From NCBI GenBank assembly GCA_012934845.2, contig WNNJ02003593.1, positions 310,001-374,000 on the forward strand: 64,000 bases of DNA, read 5' to 3'. The position numbers were made by a program, and so were the translations under genes. Shown here one piece after another: positions 33,891 to 45,543 of the stretch (position 1 is the first letter of the stretch; the number at the start of each line of letters is the position of its first letter). Below the pieces are notes generated by a model. That model saw only the letters and a list, made by a program, of their open reading frames with translations, was not told the origin of the DNA and ran no database searches. The DNA comes from Pomphorhynchus laevis. Its lineage: Eukaryota > Acanthocephala > Palaeacanthocephala > Echinorhynchida > Pomphorhynchidae.

Positions 33891-36010
33891 AAAGAAAAAA
33901 CGGTCAACAAAAAGAAAGAAAAAAGAAATAAAATTATAGAATAAACATCTTTTATATTAAAACATATTTATTTTATATGGTTTATATTATCAATGGACCA
34001 CAATCGGCTGACTTACAATGTACCATAATTCGCTCTTATCATAATTTGCATATATTTAAATATTTATGCCGTATTTTCTAATGGCATGAATATTCCTCAG
34101 CAAAAATTATTCTATAATTATAGAATTATTATTTTATATAAATTGGTTGTATAGCCACTAAAATGCCGGTTATTATATTTACGATGATTGCTTTGTTAGA
34201 ATCCGGCTGACATTCAACATATAATTCCTATACGTAAATGCTTTATTTACGGGTATAGACTTGCTAAGGAATTAAAAACTTTTGAATAATTCATTAATCC
34301 TATCTATAGCATTTGTAGTATATAGGTTGTCTTTCTCTATTTGATAATACTCATCATATGTTGCAATGATGTTAGAAGCATCAACAAACCTTAGGTGTCA
34401 TGAAAAATAGAGAACTGCTTTCGTCATCAATCACACATTTTCATGTACACATTTTCTGATGAGATTTCTTCCTGACCTGTTGTTCTATTGTTGTAATTTT
34501 TAGCAGAAAAAAAACGATGATTTTCACGATGGATAAAAATGCACTTTGTGGGTTTAAAGTAAAAATAAAAACATTTGAGATTTCGTCGGTCTGCATATTG
34601 ATCGAGAGACTTTTAATACATCCCGAGCATGACACATATGTTAAAGAGATAAAGGTTTGTCGTATATTCTGCGATGGTTTTACAATCCGATTTAACTGAT
34701 ATATCCCCTTTCAATCCGGCATATTGGCAATTCAGCACTTGTGGCTACTATAAAATAACGTCAACTATTATTATTTGGATTCACCGTTGCTGTAATCTAC
34801 AATTGAGGATTAAGGCCTTTACCGTTAACATTCAATTAGGTTTCGGATGACTACATCACGGTAAATGTAACGATTTTGTTATTTTTGCATGTGTAGAAGC
34901 TATTCCCATTATCTGAAGGCATTCAATATTTCTTTTATTATCGAGAAATGTTCAATATTCTAATCTTCTCGTTTTAGCCTTACCAAAATGCTCTAGAATA
35001 TACTCCTCCTAATCAGTAGATCTTGAAGGCTCTGTGATTGTTTAAAACAATCTTGCGACTTGAAACCTTCTCAAAACCACTCAGCGTCGCTTTATTTTTT
35101 GATTAAATCATTAAATGTTATTTCATTTTGATAAAATTCACTTATTTTAAAGCAACCTCTTAATAATCATCCAATTTATATATTTCATAAGATAGATTTA
35201 TTGATAAAACAAATAAATCAAATAAATAATTTAAATTGATGTGTCATTAACCAAAGTTGTAAAGCTAGGAAGCGTTCCTAACTTTGATATTTTGCCGTTT
35301 TCTAATGAAGCTCTCAAGCCCCCTCGCATTGTAGTTGAATTTACACGTGTTAATATCAGGGATAAACGGCATCTGTCGGAATGTATACTGGCAGAAGAAG
35401 ATTTCGTGTTTTGCAGTGACTATTTTTCCGCTATCCGTTTTAAAATATAGTTAGCGGTTATTCCAAGTTCCCCAAATGTGGACATAATTAGGGATGCATA
35501 ACTTGTGCTATATTATATACTTTTTAAAATGATTAATTTTTGTATTTAAAATACGATGGCTGTCAGAACCAGGCCTACCAGTATAAATCCTTTCTTCTTA
35601 GTGCCCAAAGACAGTACCTTATTTGCAAATCGGAAAATTTGTAGAGTCGCTTTGAAAGTCGCAATAAAAAGTCGCTGCGTAGTTAAAATTTCTTCAAATA
35701 TGTTATCATTAAAATATCGGGGCTGTCGTAAACATGCCTACGACAAATCCTCTAATCTTAGTGCTCGGAAGCAAAAACGATTTTGCAAATTCGAAAAATT
35801 ATAGAAAATTTTAATGTACTACGAATACGATTGTATCAATATAAATAAGGGTATAAAGAGATTATGTGTGTATGGTATATGATAACTGCTATATCTATGA
35901 AATCACGGGGCAAAGAAAAATGTCTTGATTTAAGATCGTGTCAGCTCGATAATAATGCATGAAGTCTATGCTTAGTTTCATATGGTGATTTTAATTTATC
36001 AAATTAAAAT
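33891..36010. other. Unassigned AT-rich spacer with a diverged tandem duplication
   Basis: No recognisable protein is encoded. Two units of about 100 bp, at about 35547-35645 and 35711-35810, are diverged copies: both have AAAATAYSRKGGCTGTC, CCTACSA, AATCCT..CTTAGTGC and TTTTGCAAAT-like words. Short open frames over them (about 60-80 codons) differ between copies in a way that does not look protein-conserving. Confidence 0.4.
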
Positions 36011-36355
36011 TAAAGCAACTCGGCCTTCTCGTAACTTTTCGTCTCATCGCTGTCGGCTTCCCATCGTTCATCAACCTTCATTTCTTAGACGACACTCGTC
36101 TAACCTCTCTATCACTGCGTTCCCGTAATTCCCTCTTACTCCACTTTCCCATTAACTCAACAACTACGGTATCCGATCCTTCCTCGTCGCCGCCCCACTC
36201 GCCTGGAATCAGCTCCCTCTCGACGTCCGCCTCGCTTCCGCCTTTATCGCATTCAAATGCCGCCTCCGTACCCACCTCCTCGACACAATATAGATGTTTT
36301 TGTCGTGGTTATGTAAGTTTGCGCCGGCACGCATTTGCCACGTAAAAATAAATCT
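36010..36355 (+). mobile_element. Family K LINE, copy K6 (3' end, subtype 2)
   Basis: Translated pieces SLRSRNSLLLHFP-like, YGIRSFLVAAPLAWNQLPLD and FKCRLRTHLLDTI match the C-terminus of family K. The 3' tail is GCGCCGGCACGCATTTGCCA, then CGTAAAAATAAAT. It shares the GCGCCGGCAC tail with K7 (52.3 kb) and not the GCATGCAGTTGGCCC tail of K4, so at least two subfamilies exist. Confidence 0.75.
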
Positions 36356-36434
36356 TTTTTTAATGGCCATGGCGAAGAAAAGTAACACTTATTTGCTGGT
36401 TTGTTACTTTGTTAATGTGTAATCAGCTTGTATT

Positions 36435-37400
36435 TAAATAATAATTATTATTATTATTATGTAGACAACGTTACGAGCATAGCTCACAGTTGCTGACAAA
36501 TCGATAGTCAAAATAAAAGAAAAAGAGAAAATCAAAAACAAATCAGTTAACAATTTAAAATAATCTGTCGTTTAAAGAGCTCCCGAGTTCCCGCATTTAC
36601 AATATCATCGCTTAAACGATTCCATGAATTTATTATTCGTTGTCCAAATTGAATCGTCCTAGAATGTACTATTCGTTGGCGACTAAGATAAAACGAGTGA
36701 CCTCGCAAAGCTCGAGTTGATCGAATGTTGAAGAGCCCACGCAACACATGGTGTTCATTGTGAAATACCTCCCATACAAGACACAGATCCCGCGAGTCAC
36801 GAATATCACATAATGACTGCATATTTAAAGACCGAAGACGGTCCTCGTAAGGAAGTTCTCTCAAAGAATGTACTAATTTTGTTGCCCTACGTAGCACCTT
36901 CTCAAGTCGATTAATCTCATCTCTGGTTCGAGGGTATGAACATTGAGAAGCATATAACAAATGACTTAGTACAAAAGCGTTTGCAAGAACTCTAAAAGAA
37001 CGTGGACTCACATAGCTGAATGATCGGCGAAGGAAACCAACCATACGCATGGCCTTCGAACAAATGTACTCAGTGTTTTGGCGAGTGGAGAAATCATCCG
37101 TTATCAATACGCCAAGATCTTTATAGCTCGAAACCAATTTAATCACTCGATCCCCGAGATGATATATCGGCACTGGAACAATATTACGTGATCGAATGTG
37201 CATGCAAGTGCACTTCGAGGCATTAACAGACAGACCATTAGAACGTGCCCACTTAAGAACCGTGTCAATATCTGATTGAAGAATGTTACGATCATAATTC
37301 GACTTGATGGCTCTCCAAATTTTTAAATCGTCAGCAAATAATAATGAATGCGAACTTATAGCATTAATCGGAATCCGGCATATATGCAATTCGCAATGTT
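36435..37400 (-). mobile_element. CR1-like LINE (family C), copy C2
   Basis: A continuous 280-codon frame (37389-36547) holds the RT from just before domain 5 (HSLLFADDLKIWRAIKSN) through NGLSVNASKCTCMHIRSRN, YKDLGVLITDDFSTRQNTEY and KAMRMVGFLRRSF. It continues through the RRATKLVHSLRELPYEDRLR block to the C-terminal RTIQFGQRIINSWNRLSDDI. The 3' end is an ATAATA microsatellite tail (36440-36462 on the plus strand as TTATTA). The open frame suggests a fairly young, 5'-truncated insertion. It sits about 80 bp from the tail of K6. Confidence 0.85.
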
Positions 37401-37489
37401 GTTCGTGTAACTGCTATGTTAGATTTTGAGACTCAGTTGTTTGCTCCTTAGAATTTCTAAATGTCAGGAGTAAATGCATTTTATCACAT

Positions 37490-37870
37490 TTGTTTAAGGT
37501 CAAGCCGATCTTGAGTTGACAATTTCTTCACTTAATCGGTTCCACTTACCTACGATTCGGTGTCCAAATTGATAAATGCTGCTATCCAACTCATCTCACG
37601 CGAATTCTCTCCTCAATTCATGATGGTTTCAATTTTTTCTACTAAAAGACGTGTCTAGTTATCTCGAAGTCCATATTTGACTTATGTTTTGGTTTATAAT
37701 TATCGTTCCTTTCTTATATCAATTTATTGATACAATTTACTGATATCAATTTCCCTTGTGTAAAGCTTTCCATGTTGAACACATATCTCGCCGAAACCGA
37801 AGGTCGCTTATAGAAACCATACCAAGTTTTTTTAGCCTATCAACTGTGCATCTCACGCGACACACCCTCA
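37490..37870 (-). mobile_element. Family C LINE, copy C3 (gapped 3' fragment)
   Basis: 37495-37580 matches 40475-40555, and 37742-37850 matches 40645-40735, in the same order on the minus strand. Both parts differ from C5 by only a few bases (for example GATCTTGAGTTGACAATTTC and CCGAAACCGAAGGTC are shared). The 160 bp between are unrelated, so this copy has lost or replaced its middle. Confidence 0.7.
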
Positions 37871-37884
37871 ACTGAAATCAGAAT

Positions 37885-38300
37885 TGATTGAATTCGTCAA
37901 CATTTTGAGAAGAGCCACGCACTTGGTTTCGTCAACTCGCTCCGTTCCTTATTCAGTTAGACTAGATACGTTGGGTATAAGATCTATTGAATGCGATCTG
38001 TTGATTGCAGATCTTACACTAGTGTGGATGTCGCTACGGGTGCCTAACCATCCGTGTGAGCAGCTGTTCTGTCTTCGTGAATCCTCAATGTTACGTGGAC
38101 ACAAGCTATGCTTGAAGCATCGCTCAAAGCATCGATCAAATTGTACGACAGTGATGGATTGCGTCTGAAACCATGGAATGGATTATCACCTGGTGTAATA
38201 AACAGCTCTTCTGCTGTGCAATTCAAAGAACGTCTAAAGCTTGACCTCGTGAACTCTTGATGTTTTTTTCTGTTTATTATTAATAATAATATCATTTTAT
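37885..38300 (+). mobile_element. Family C LINE, copy C4 (C-terminal fragment)
   Basis: Encodes LRRATHLVSSTRSVPYSVRL, DTLGIRSIECDLLIADLTLV and SSMLRGHKLCLKHRSKHRSN before stops. The RATxLV and RGHxxxL blocks are family C hallmarks. It ends with a TTATTAATAATAATAT tail at about 38270-38295. It is only moderately similar to C2 and C5 and closer in wording to C1. Confidence 0.7.
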
Positions 38301-38309
38301 AATATATCA

Positions 38310-40345
38310 TATTATATAATTGACGAAATTTCTCAGCTTCTTTCAACTCTAAACAGCACAGTCCCGATAATTATCGCAGGAGATTTTAATGCAAGATTCA
38401 CCAGTCCAATCACAGAAAAATTGCGAATTCTTGTCAATTACTTTAAGTCTATAAATCTAAAGTTATACGTCCCTAATGAAAATTGGTCCTACGAATCTTC
38501 TACAGGTAAAAGCTGTATAGACATCATATTTACTAACGTGCATGTAAGACATATAGGGCTAGTACTATCTTCAAAATGGGCGTTAGTTCGTAAACACAAA
38601 CCTGTCTCGTGTATTTTCGATTGCATATGCAACATACAATCAATAGATTTGCCCCGTCAACCTAGCAGGAAATTATGTACTTCAGCAATTGATTATAGTC
38701 AAATAAATCTAGCTTTTCAATTCCTTAGATCAGGAGAACTGGGGAACAGCATTACTTCTGTAATTTCCACCCTTCTATCGGCTTGTAGATATGAATCCGA
38801 CTATTCCAAAAAAAACTCATACCTAGTAAAACCCGCTTGGTTTAAACAGTTCCAGCAACATTTAATTCAATTAAATAAAAGTTATCGGTTCGATTTAACG
38901 GTAAGGAAAGATTTTGTAGATTTACGTAGGCTTTACGTTAAACTTGTATCGATGTATCGTAGAGAACGACGTTTAGAGATTGAACGACGGGAATTGTCTA
39001 AGGCGGAGTCGACACCGTGGATACTTAAGAAAGCTAACATTGGAACATATTCCAGGATTCAAATAGAAAATTGGAAATCACACTTCCAATCTATTTTGCG
39101 CCATTCAATATTAGAAGACATGCCTGTACGTTTATCTTCAGTTTCATGCATAAATTCAATATACGGTTCAGATCCTCTGAATTTACCTTTTACGCCATTT
39201 GAAGTCGTAAGATCCCTATCAATCTTAAAAGATCATAAAGCTGCCGGGTTAGATCAATTATGCGTAGAACAGTTAAAGTTGACTATCGATATTTTGATAG
39301 ACTACTGGACAGAACTTTTCAATCTACTTGCAGGTCATCCATTTCCGATTTCGTGGCGCGACGGTGTAATTAAGATCCTGCATAAGGGCAAAGGTGACTA
39401 TGATTCACTGGATGCGTACAGGGGGATTGCGATATTGAATCACAGTTATAAGTTATTGACTCATATAATGTATATGCGCCTTATTAAGTTTCGCGAGCAT
39501 CTCTTACCTACGGAGCAGTATGGATTCCGCCCGAAAAGGTCAACCTCCGATGCAATAAATCATGTCCGTGACGAAGTCACCAATTGTTTCGCTAATCGTA
39601 GACCGTTGTATGCTACTTTTGTTGACTTTGAGCGAGCATTTGACACAGTGAATCGTTCTTTGTTACTTGATAAACTTTCCACCAGAGTGTCCGTTAGTGG
39701 TCGCTTTTTGTATCTTATTTATTCTGTGCTTCAGCCTAATCGCCTTAAAGTATCTGATGGTATCAACACCTCTGATTTGTTTTTTGCTAATCGCGGTGTT
39801 TTACAGGGAGATCCACTCAGCCCTATATTATTTTCCTTTTTTGTTATGGATTTGCCTATGCATCTTCGTCATGCATCGAATGAAGTCTCTTGTACCCTCT
39901 ATGCCGACGATCTAGTAATATTAGCCAAAGATCTTTTATCCGCTCAAAGTGCGTTAGATGCTCTGTCATCCTATTGTTTATCAAATCAGTTGACGGTGAA
40001 TGTAAATAAATCGAAAGCCCTTAAATTTCGGTTAGGTGGACCTTTGCGTCGATGTGACATGCTGAGAATAGGCAATGTAGATTTAGAATTCTGCAATAGT
40101 TACAATTATTTGGGAGTATTACTTTCGTCGAAATGGTCATTTACTGAACACCTACATCGTAAATCCTCGAAGTTAGTTGTAGCAACCTCTTATGCAAAAA
40201 ACTTAGGTTCTTTATCTTTCTCAGGAGCCCTTCGGTATTTTCGAAGTATGTTGCTTTCCATAGAAATACAATTTATAAAATTGATAAACTTTTGGTGTAT
40301 TTATTTTGTTTACCCAGTACCGAAAGGTAAAGAGGTATAATAAAT
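38310..40345 (+). mobile_element. APE-type LINE with intact endonuclease/RT ORF (element D)
   Basis: The longest open frame in the window: 639 codons from 38421, and open upstream to about 38310. It starts inside the APE endonuclease (GDFNARF at 38379-38399, then NWSYESSTGKSCIDIIFTN). The RT follows: DHKAAGLDQLCVEQLK, SWRDGVIKILHKGKGDYDSL, EQYGFRPKRSTSDAINHVRD, FVDFERAFDTVNR (39617), GVLQGDPLSPILFSFFVMDL (39796), LYADDLVILA (YADD at 39900) and NYLGVLLSSKWSFTEHL. Catalytic Asp residues are present. The C-terminus is cut short after ALRYFRSMLLS; the last residues read into AT-rich DNA. It is flanked by family C pieces whose microsatellite tails abut it on both sides. The clade is unresolved; it is unlike families K and C. 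Confidence 0.88.
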
Positions 40346-40347
40346 TC

Positions 40348-41320
40348 TCTCATTATTATTATTATTATTTCGACAAACAGACGAGCAAAGCTCACAGTTG
40401 CACTGTTAAAAAAAGAAAAAGTAAAGAAAAAAAAGACTCACAAACAAAAGTCAAAAAAGTTCATGTTTGAATGCTGAAACCGATCTTGAGTTGACAATTT
40501 CTTCACTTAATCGGTTCCACTTACCTACGATTCGGTGTCCAAATTGTACAGTTTTAGAGCGTATAACTCGGCGATGGGTTAAAGTAAAATTGTGTCCACG
40601 CAAAGCCCGACTTTTCCGAACAGTCATCAATTCTCTTAAGACGTGATTTCCCTTGTGTAAAGCTTCCCATGTTGAACACACATCTCGCCGAAACCGAAGG
40701 TCACTTATAGAAACCATACCAAGTTTTTTTAGTCTTTCATTATAAGGTAAAGCTTTAACTGAATTTACGAGCTTTGTTGCCCGGTGCAGCACATTTTCAA
40801 TTCTATTTTTCTCGTATACTGTTCTTGGGAACGAACATTGTAATGCATAGGTAAGATGACTGATCACAAATGCGTTGGCGAGTGCTCTAAATGAAACTGG
40901 ACTCAACACACTAAAAGTTCTACGAATCATCCCAACCATTCGATTTGCTTTTGAGCAAGCCAACTCAGTATTCCAACTAGTCGAAAAAGCATTCGCAACT
41001 ACTATTCCAAGGTCGCTAAAACGAGTTACTACTTTAATGTTCTAATCCTCAAGATGATAAGTTGGATACACACTATGACTGCGTGATTGTAAACGCATAC
41101 AAGCACACTTTGATATATTCAGTGACAGACCATTCATATAAGCCCAGTTGGAAATGCTGTCGATATCCGATTGAACTAGCACCGTGTCCGAATCTGACCG
41201 GATAGCCTGCCAAATTTTTAGGTCGTCTGCATATAAAAGAGAGTGTGAGTTCAAAATGGAAGGAAGGTCATTAATGAAAATACAGAATAACAATGGGCCA
41301 TTACAATAACATTACATTAT
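40348..41320 (-). mobile_element. CR1-like LINE (family C), copy C5
   Basis: RT pieces read on the minus strand as MLFCIFINDLPSILNSHSLL, then LYADDLKIWQAIRSDSDTVL and NGLSLNISKCACMRLQSRSH (41293-41042). After a stop and frame change come KANRMVGMIRRTFSVLSPVS, HRATKLVNSVKALPYNERLK and KTVQFGHRIVGKWNRLSEEI (40963-40451). The 3' end has an (AAT)n tail, seen as ATTATT at 40351-40370. It is 5'-truncated near RT domain 4, shares its layout with C2 and is near-identical to C3. Confidence 0.85.
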
Positions 41321-44300
41321 TCGATGTAATGCTTCCTTACGAGCTTCAGCTCTCTTGGAAGTTGACATATAATAACTCGGATATGCGCATAATTTAAGAT
41401 ATTTTATTTCTCTCTGTTAAACCGCTATGTCTAATCGCAACTTGATAATTTCATTCCTTTTCTTACAAATGCCTGGTCGTATAACAAACAGCAATTTTTG
41501 TTTACTGCCAGGCACTCTATTCAAAAATATCTTTACATGAATTGTAGTTACACTATTTCTAAGAGTTGCTCATGTTAATCACATATATAAAACATCGTAT
41601 AATCTTAAATTTTGCTAATCTTGGTGTTTTCTCTCACGTATCCAATGTTATTCTTGTGGTCTTTGTCTGTAATGGAGCAGTTGACTCTTTGTAAATTTCC
41701 GTTTGACAAATGTCCGAGCATTGAAGATAACAAACAACGATTAACGTCTGGAACTGGCACTTGAAGACGTTGTCACTGCCCTCTCTTTATCGTGTCTTAA
41801 GTTCCGATAGAATTCTGGCTACTAACGTTTTACCCGGTTGATGGCCTTATTCTCTTTCAATATCAGTGAAGGAATGTAAACGTTGTTTGAAGAATGAAAA
41901 GCGACGAGAAAGAAAGGACGTAAGCTCTCTAAAAAATCCAGACAAGTAACGCAGCGACGATAAAAGAGCGGATACTTTAGTTTATTGAGCGCGGGAGGAC
42001 GTACATATGCTCAAGAATTACTTGATTGCAGAGCCAATAAGGCAAAGCGCGAAGGTTAATGGTTGTCCGGGATATAATGGAAATACGATTGAAAATATGG
42101 TCAAAGCGGTGAAGACGCAATTGGACACGAGCAGCAGAGCTTATGATACGGTATAGAGTTTAAATATAAGAATTGAAGAGTTGGTAAATATATTAGGCAA
42201 TAATCGATTCGAGGAAATTATACAAGCATGTATATTTGTCTTAAGTTGATATACTTTGCAGTCATTGTTACCATTGAAATTCTGATGACTATTTTATTCT
42301 GAACGCTACTTTAACCCTATCTATAAGCCAATAAGAGTACGCTACATTTCAGTATTGGTGGAACTCATCAGAATGTTCCACCATTCTGATGATCGTTCTT
42401 TTTATGAATTTGTTCTTTTTTATGTTGTGTGATGATCGTTCGACTCCAACTACGTTTCACGTTTTGTTCTTTTTTATGTTGTGTGATGATCATTCGACTC
42501 AAAATGTAATACGAGTCTTTCATTTAATCTAATTGTCAATAAAAGCAGACGAGTCGACTGATTGTCAGCCAACATTAAACGGACCGAAACGAGAAATGTC
42601 AGTCTCGGATCAGTAGCTGATGAAATCCACCAATATTGCAAATGTAGCGTACTGCTGTTGGCATATAGATATGATTAAAATAGCGTGCAGAATTAAATAG
42701 TCATCAAAATTTAAAGGTATATTCGTATTGCCTGTTTGTTCTTATAGCTTTTATGTTCAAATAGTAAGGTGATAAACCTTTAGTCTAGTGATGTATGTTT
42801 GTACAATAAAACACAAATATGGGCTTGTTACGGATGAGTTCTTATAATTATAATTTATTAAGCGAAATGACACGGTTAGTTTAAATCATGCACGTTCAAT
42901 ACTCCCATTTACATTTAAACATCACCACTTAAATGTTCATTTACAAGTTAATAACAACTAATACGATATTTTAATGTTTTGATAGTTATGATATATGTGT
43001 GTGCTTTAACCACTATATTCAATCGCAGTTTGAATTCATTAATGTTCTGCCAGCGTCTGTTTGCGCACTTAGAAGTCTAACAGCCACAATTATCATGTGC
43101 ATACTTTCGTAGGCAATGCATACGACTTTAATCTGAGTATTCTCGCAAAACTCGTAGAAACGATGATCATTGACTTACATAATATCTAACGCTTTGAAAT
43201 TTTGCGTTTCTGATATGAACATAAAGCTTAGCTCTATCTGTTCGCGTTCCACCATTGTCTTAGGCTATCGTAGAAAAACTAAATTTCGTGCGATTTGGAT
43301 TTGCATTTACTGACCATTAAAAGTTTTCAAAATTGATCTTGTCATTAGTCAACCAGATAGCTTGTATTTAGCAGCAAGATAATAGTGTGATTAATTTTAT
43401 ATTTTTAGTTTGATATGACGCATGTTGCTAAATATAGCAATTGGAATCCGTGTCTCAGACCCTAATATGAAAATCCCCTTTGTTGTTTTATCTTAAATAA
43501 TTTTGCTCTGAGTGGAAATACAGGACTCATTTTGTTGAACTGTCATTTTCAATATAGTTTAACTTGTTCTTGGCCAACCATCTTCCCATGAAAACAATAA
43601 AATTAAAATCCTATTTGCTAGATATTTCGGCTTACATATAAGAGGAATTGGCTGCATGTCATATCGAATGCCCAGGAAAACAATGGCTGTTGATAATCGT
43701 AATTCAGCTGACATAAAATAGTTTCAACTTCTGATGATTTCAAATAAGATGAGGTATCAAAAATCGAGGTAACATTTCTTATAATGATTTTTTTCATTTA
43801 GCTCAAATGTAAACTTTTAATTTTCATTCTGTAACCAACTATTTTCTAAAACCGTCAGTTAGATTATATAATTACCTAAATGAATTGACAAACACTGCCA
43901 TATCGATACAATAATCTCTTTAATGATGCAAAATTGAGCGTTTTGCTCGTAAGTTCCCTTCATTTTTTTTAATTTTTATTGTTCATAAGGATCTGTAGGA
44001 ACCCAGTCCATCAACAAAGTGTACTTATACTGTTCGACTGTAGATAAAAACCTTAAAGGCTGCTGAACGACATTAATAATGTTGCATTTGACAAGATACT
44101 TCAGTTCAGATATCTACTATGACTATGCTCGCTTCTAGCCGCAAATAAAGACTATATATGGCCATTTAATGGCATAATGGTTCAATGCTTAGGTTACTGC
44201 AAACTGAACAATGAGCCCAGTTCGCATAAGCAACCCTATCATAATGTCGTTCAACAATATTTTCCTGACTGCACATTACAAAATATGGACACGAGAGACA

Positions 44301-44397
44301 TTGATTTAATTGTTAAGATCGCATATCCGCTCCGCAATCGGCTGCTACCATGTCTGATACTACTCAATGGCAACGCCACCTTAAATACTAAATTACA
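41321..44397. other. Spacer without recognisable genes
   Basis: Besides the inverted-repeat element at 42268-42722, no protein is recognisable. The segment 41860-42230 is less AT-rich and purine-rich and shares AATAATCGATTCG with 23700; it may be a decayed LINE 5' end. The 76-codon frame at 44177-44407 shows no motif and is probably chance. Confidence 0.4.
42268..42722. mobile_element. MITE-like element with about 105-bp terminal inverted repeats
   Basis: The left arm (42268-42372) and the right arm (42611-42722) are inverted copies at about 80% identity, sharing for example AGTACGCTACATTT, TATTGGTGGA and TTCTGATGACTATTT-like strings. The interior holds a tandem duplication of about 38 bp (at 42412 and 42466, with TTCTTTTTTATGTTGTGTGA) and CAGTAGCTGATGAAATCCACC-type sequence like the other two elements. 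It is non-coding and probably a non-autonomous DNA transposon. Confidence 0.65.
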
Positions 44398-45120
44398 CAT
44401 TTTGTAATTGATCCTCCAGTCAATTAATTTGACATTGTCAGGAACTTTAATTTGAAATTGAAAAATAATTTAAATTACAACGTATATATAGTTTAAATTC
44501 ACTGTGGACATTCAGTGACGGCTGATACCAGTTTATGTTAACGCCGTCTTTTTCAATCCAGCGCATTTTGTAATTGATCCTCCACTCAATTAATTTGACA
44601 TTATCAATTTTAAAAGCATGGCCACTGTTGTGAACATAATCCGCCAATGCAGACTTTATCTAAACGAAATAACGCATATGTTCACAAACACGTGATAATT
44701 ATTCGATCTGTTTTTATCTGCAGTGGAAATCACTGTATTAAATGAATTGAACACATGTTTTGTCAAAAAATTATCAAAACATATTGGTCTTACACATTGA
44801 CCTTATGGCTGATTTTGAAGATCGTATGGAATATGGTAGTCCATTAAATATTATGTATTCAATCGATTTGATCGATGATAATGACAAAGTTGTCATGAAT
44901 TAAATCGACTTTATAATGATCTTTAGTTTGAACCATTGGTCATTTCTAATAAAAAAACATTCTTTAATTCATTCTTAGTCGATCCATGTCCAAAGTAAAT
45001 TTAATGTTTTCAGTTTTAGATTTGAATTCTTGATTATTCCAAAATAATCAAGAATTTGCCGTTTTTCAGTTGACCAGAATTGAGACAAAAACAAAATTTA
45101 GACAGATCCAGGAAATCCAC
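44398..45120 (-). mobile_element. Penelope-like element fragment (GIY-YIG end)
   Basis: On the minus strand, KSALADYVHNSGHAFKIDNV then KLIEWRINYK (about 44655-44570) matches the conserved GIY-YIG-domain region of Penelope-like retroelements (typically AEHV..TGH.F..D.V.). Weaker upstream traces (about 44800-45000; NTLNFTLDMD-like and SNRLNT.YLMDYHIPY-like words) fit the end of its RT. Several stops interrupt it. TTTTGTAATTGATCCTCCA followed by TCAATTAATTTGACATT occurs twice, at 44398 and 44566, so the 3' part is locally duplicated. Confidence 0.6.
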
Positions 45121-45240
45121 TGAACTTGATTTACTAGACAGCAACACGAATGCTAGCTCATACAAAACCATATTTTTACTGTTCGAAAATAGATTATAGT
45201 TACATAAACTTAACTTATTGTTTGCAAATCAAAAAATTCT

Positions 45241-45543
45241 CGGTTTGATATCTTATCCTCGTGTGAACATTTCTTATAAAAACGAATAATAAAACAATGG
45301 GTGTGTGGTGCATTCGAATTGCGAATATTAGTTACCGCCCACACCGAATATAAAACACATTAATTGTGTAATTTGGTATATAAGCCAAATATAAACTAGC
45401 ATTTCGGCGACATGGAATTCAGCAGAAGCAGTAACACGAATCGTAGACGTGGGCTCACTGCTAATGAGATCCACCCAGGCTAATTGTAGTGTACATTGAT
45501 GCTGGTAGGATTTAAACAACCACACGAGGATAATATCAAACTG
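45241..45543. mobile_element. MITE-like element, same core as 1432-1602
   Basis: GTTTGATATCTTATCCTCGT (45243) and its inverted partner ACGAGGATAATATCAAAC (about 45524-45541) bound about 300 bp. Inside is GAGATCCACCCAGGCTAATT, shared with the element at 1.4 kb, where the terminal word GAGGATAAT also recurs. It is non-coding. Confidence 0.55.
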
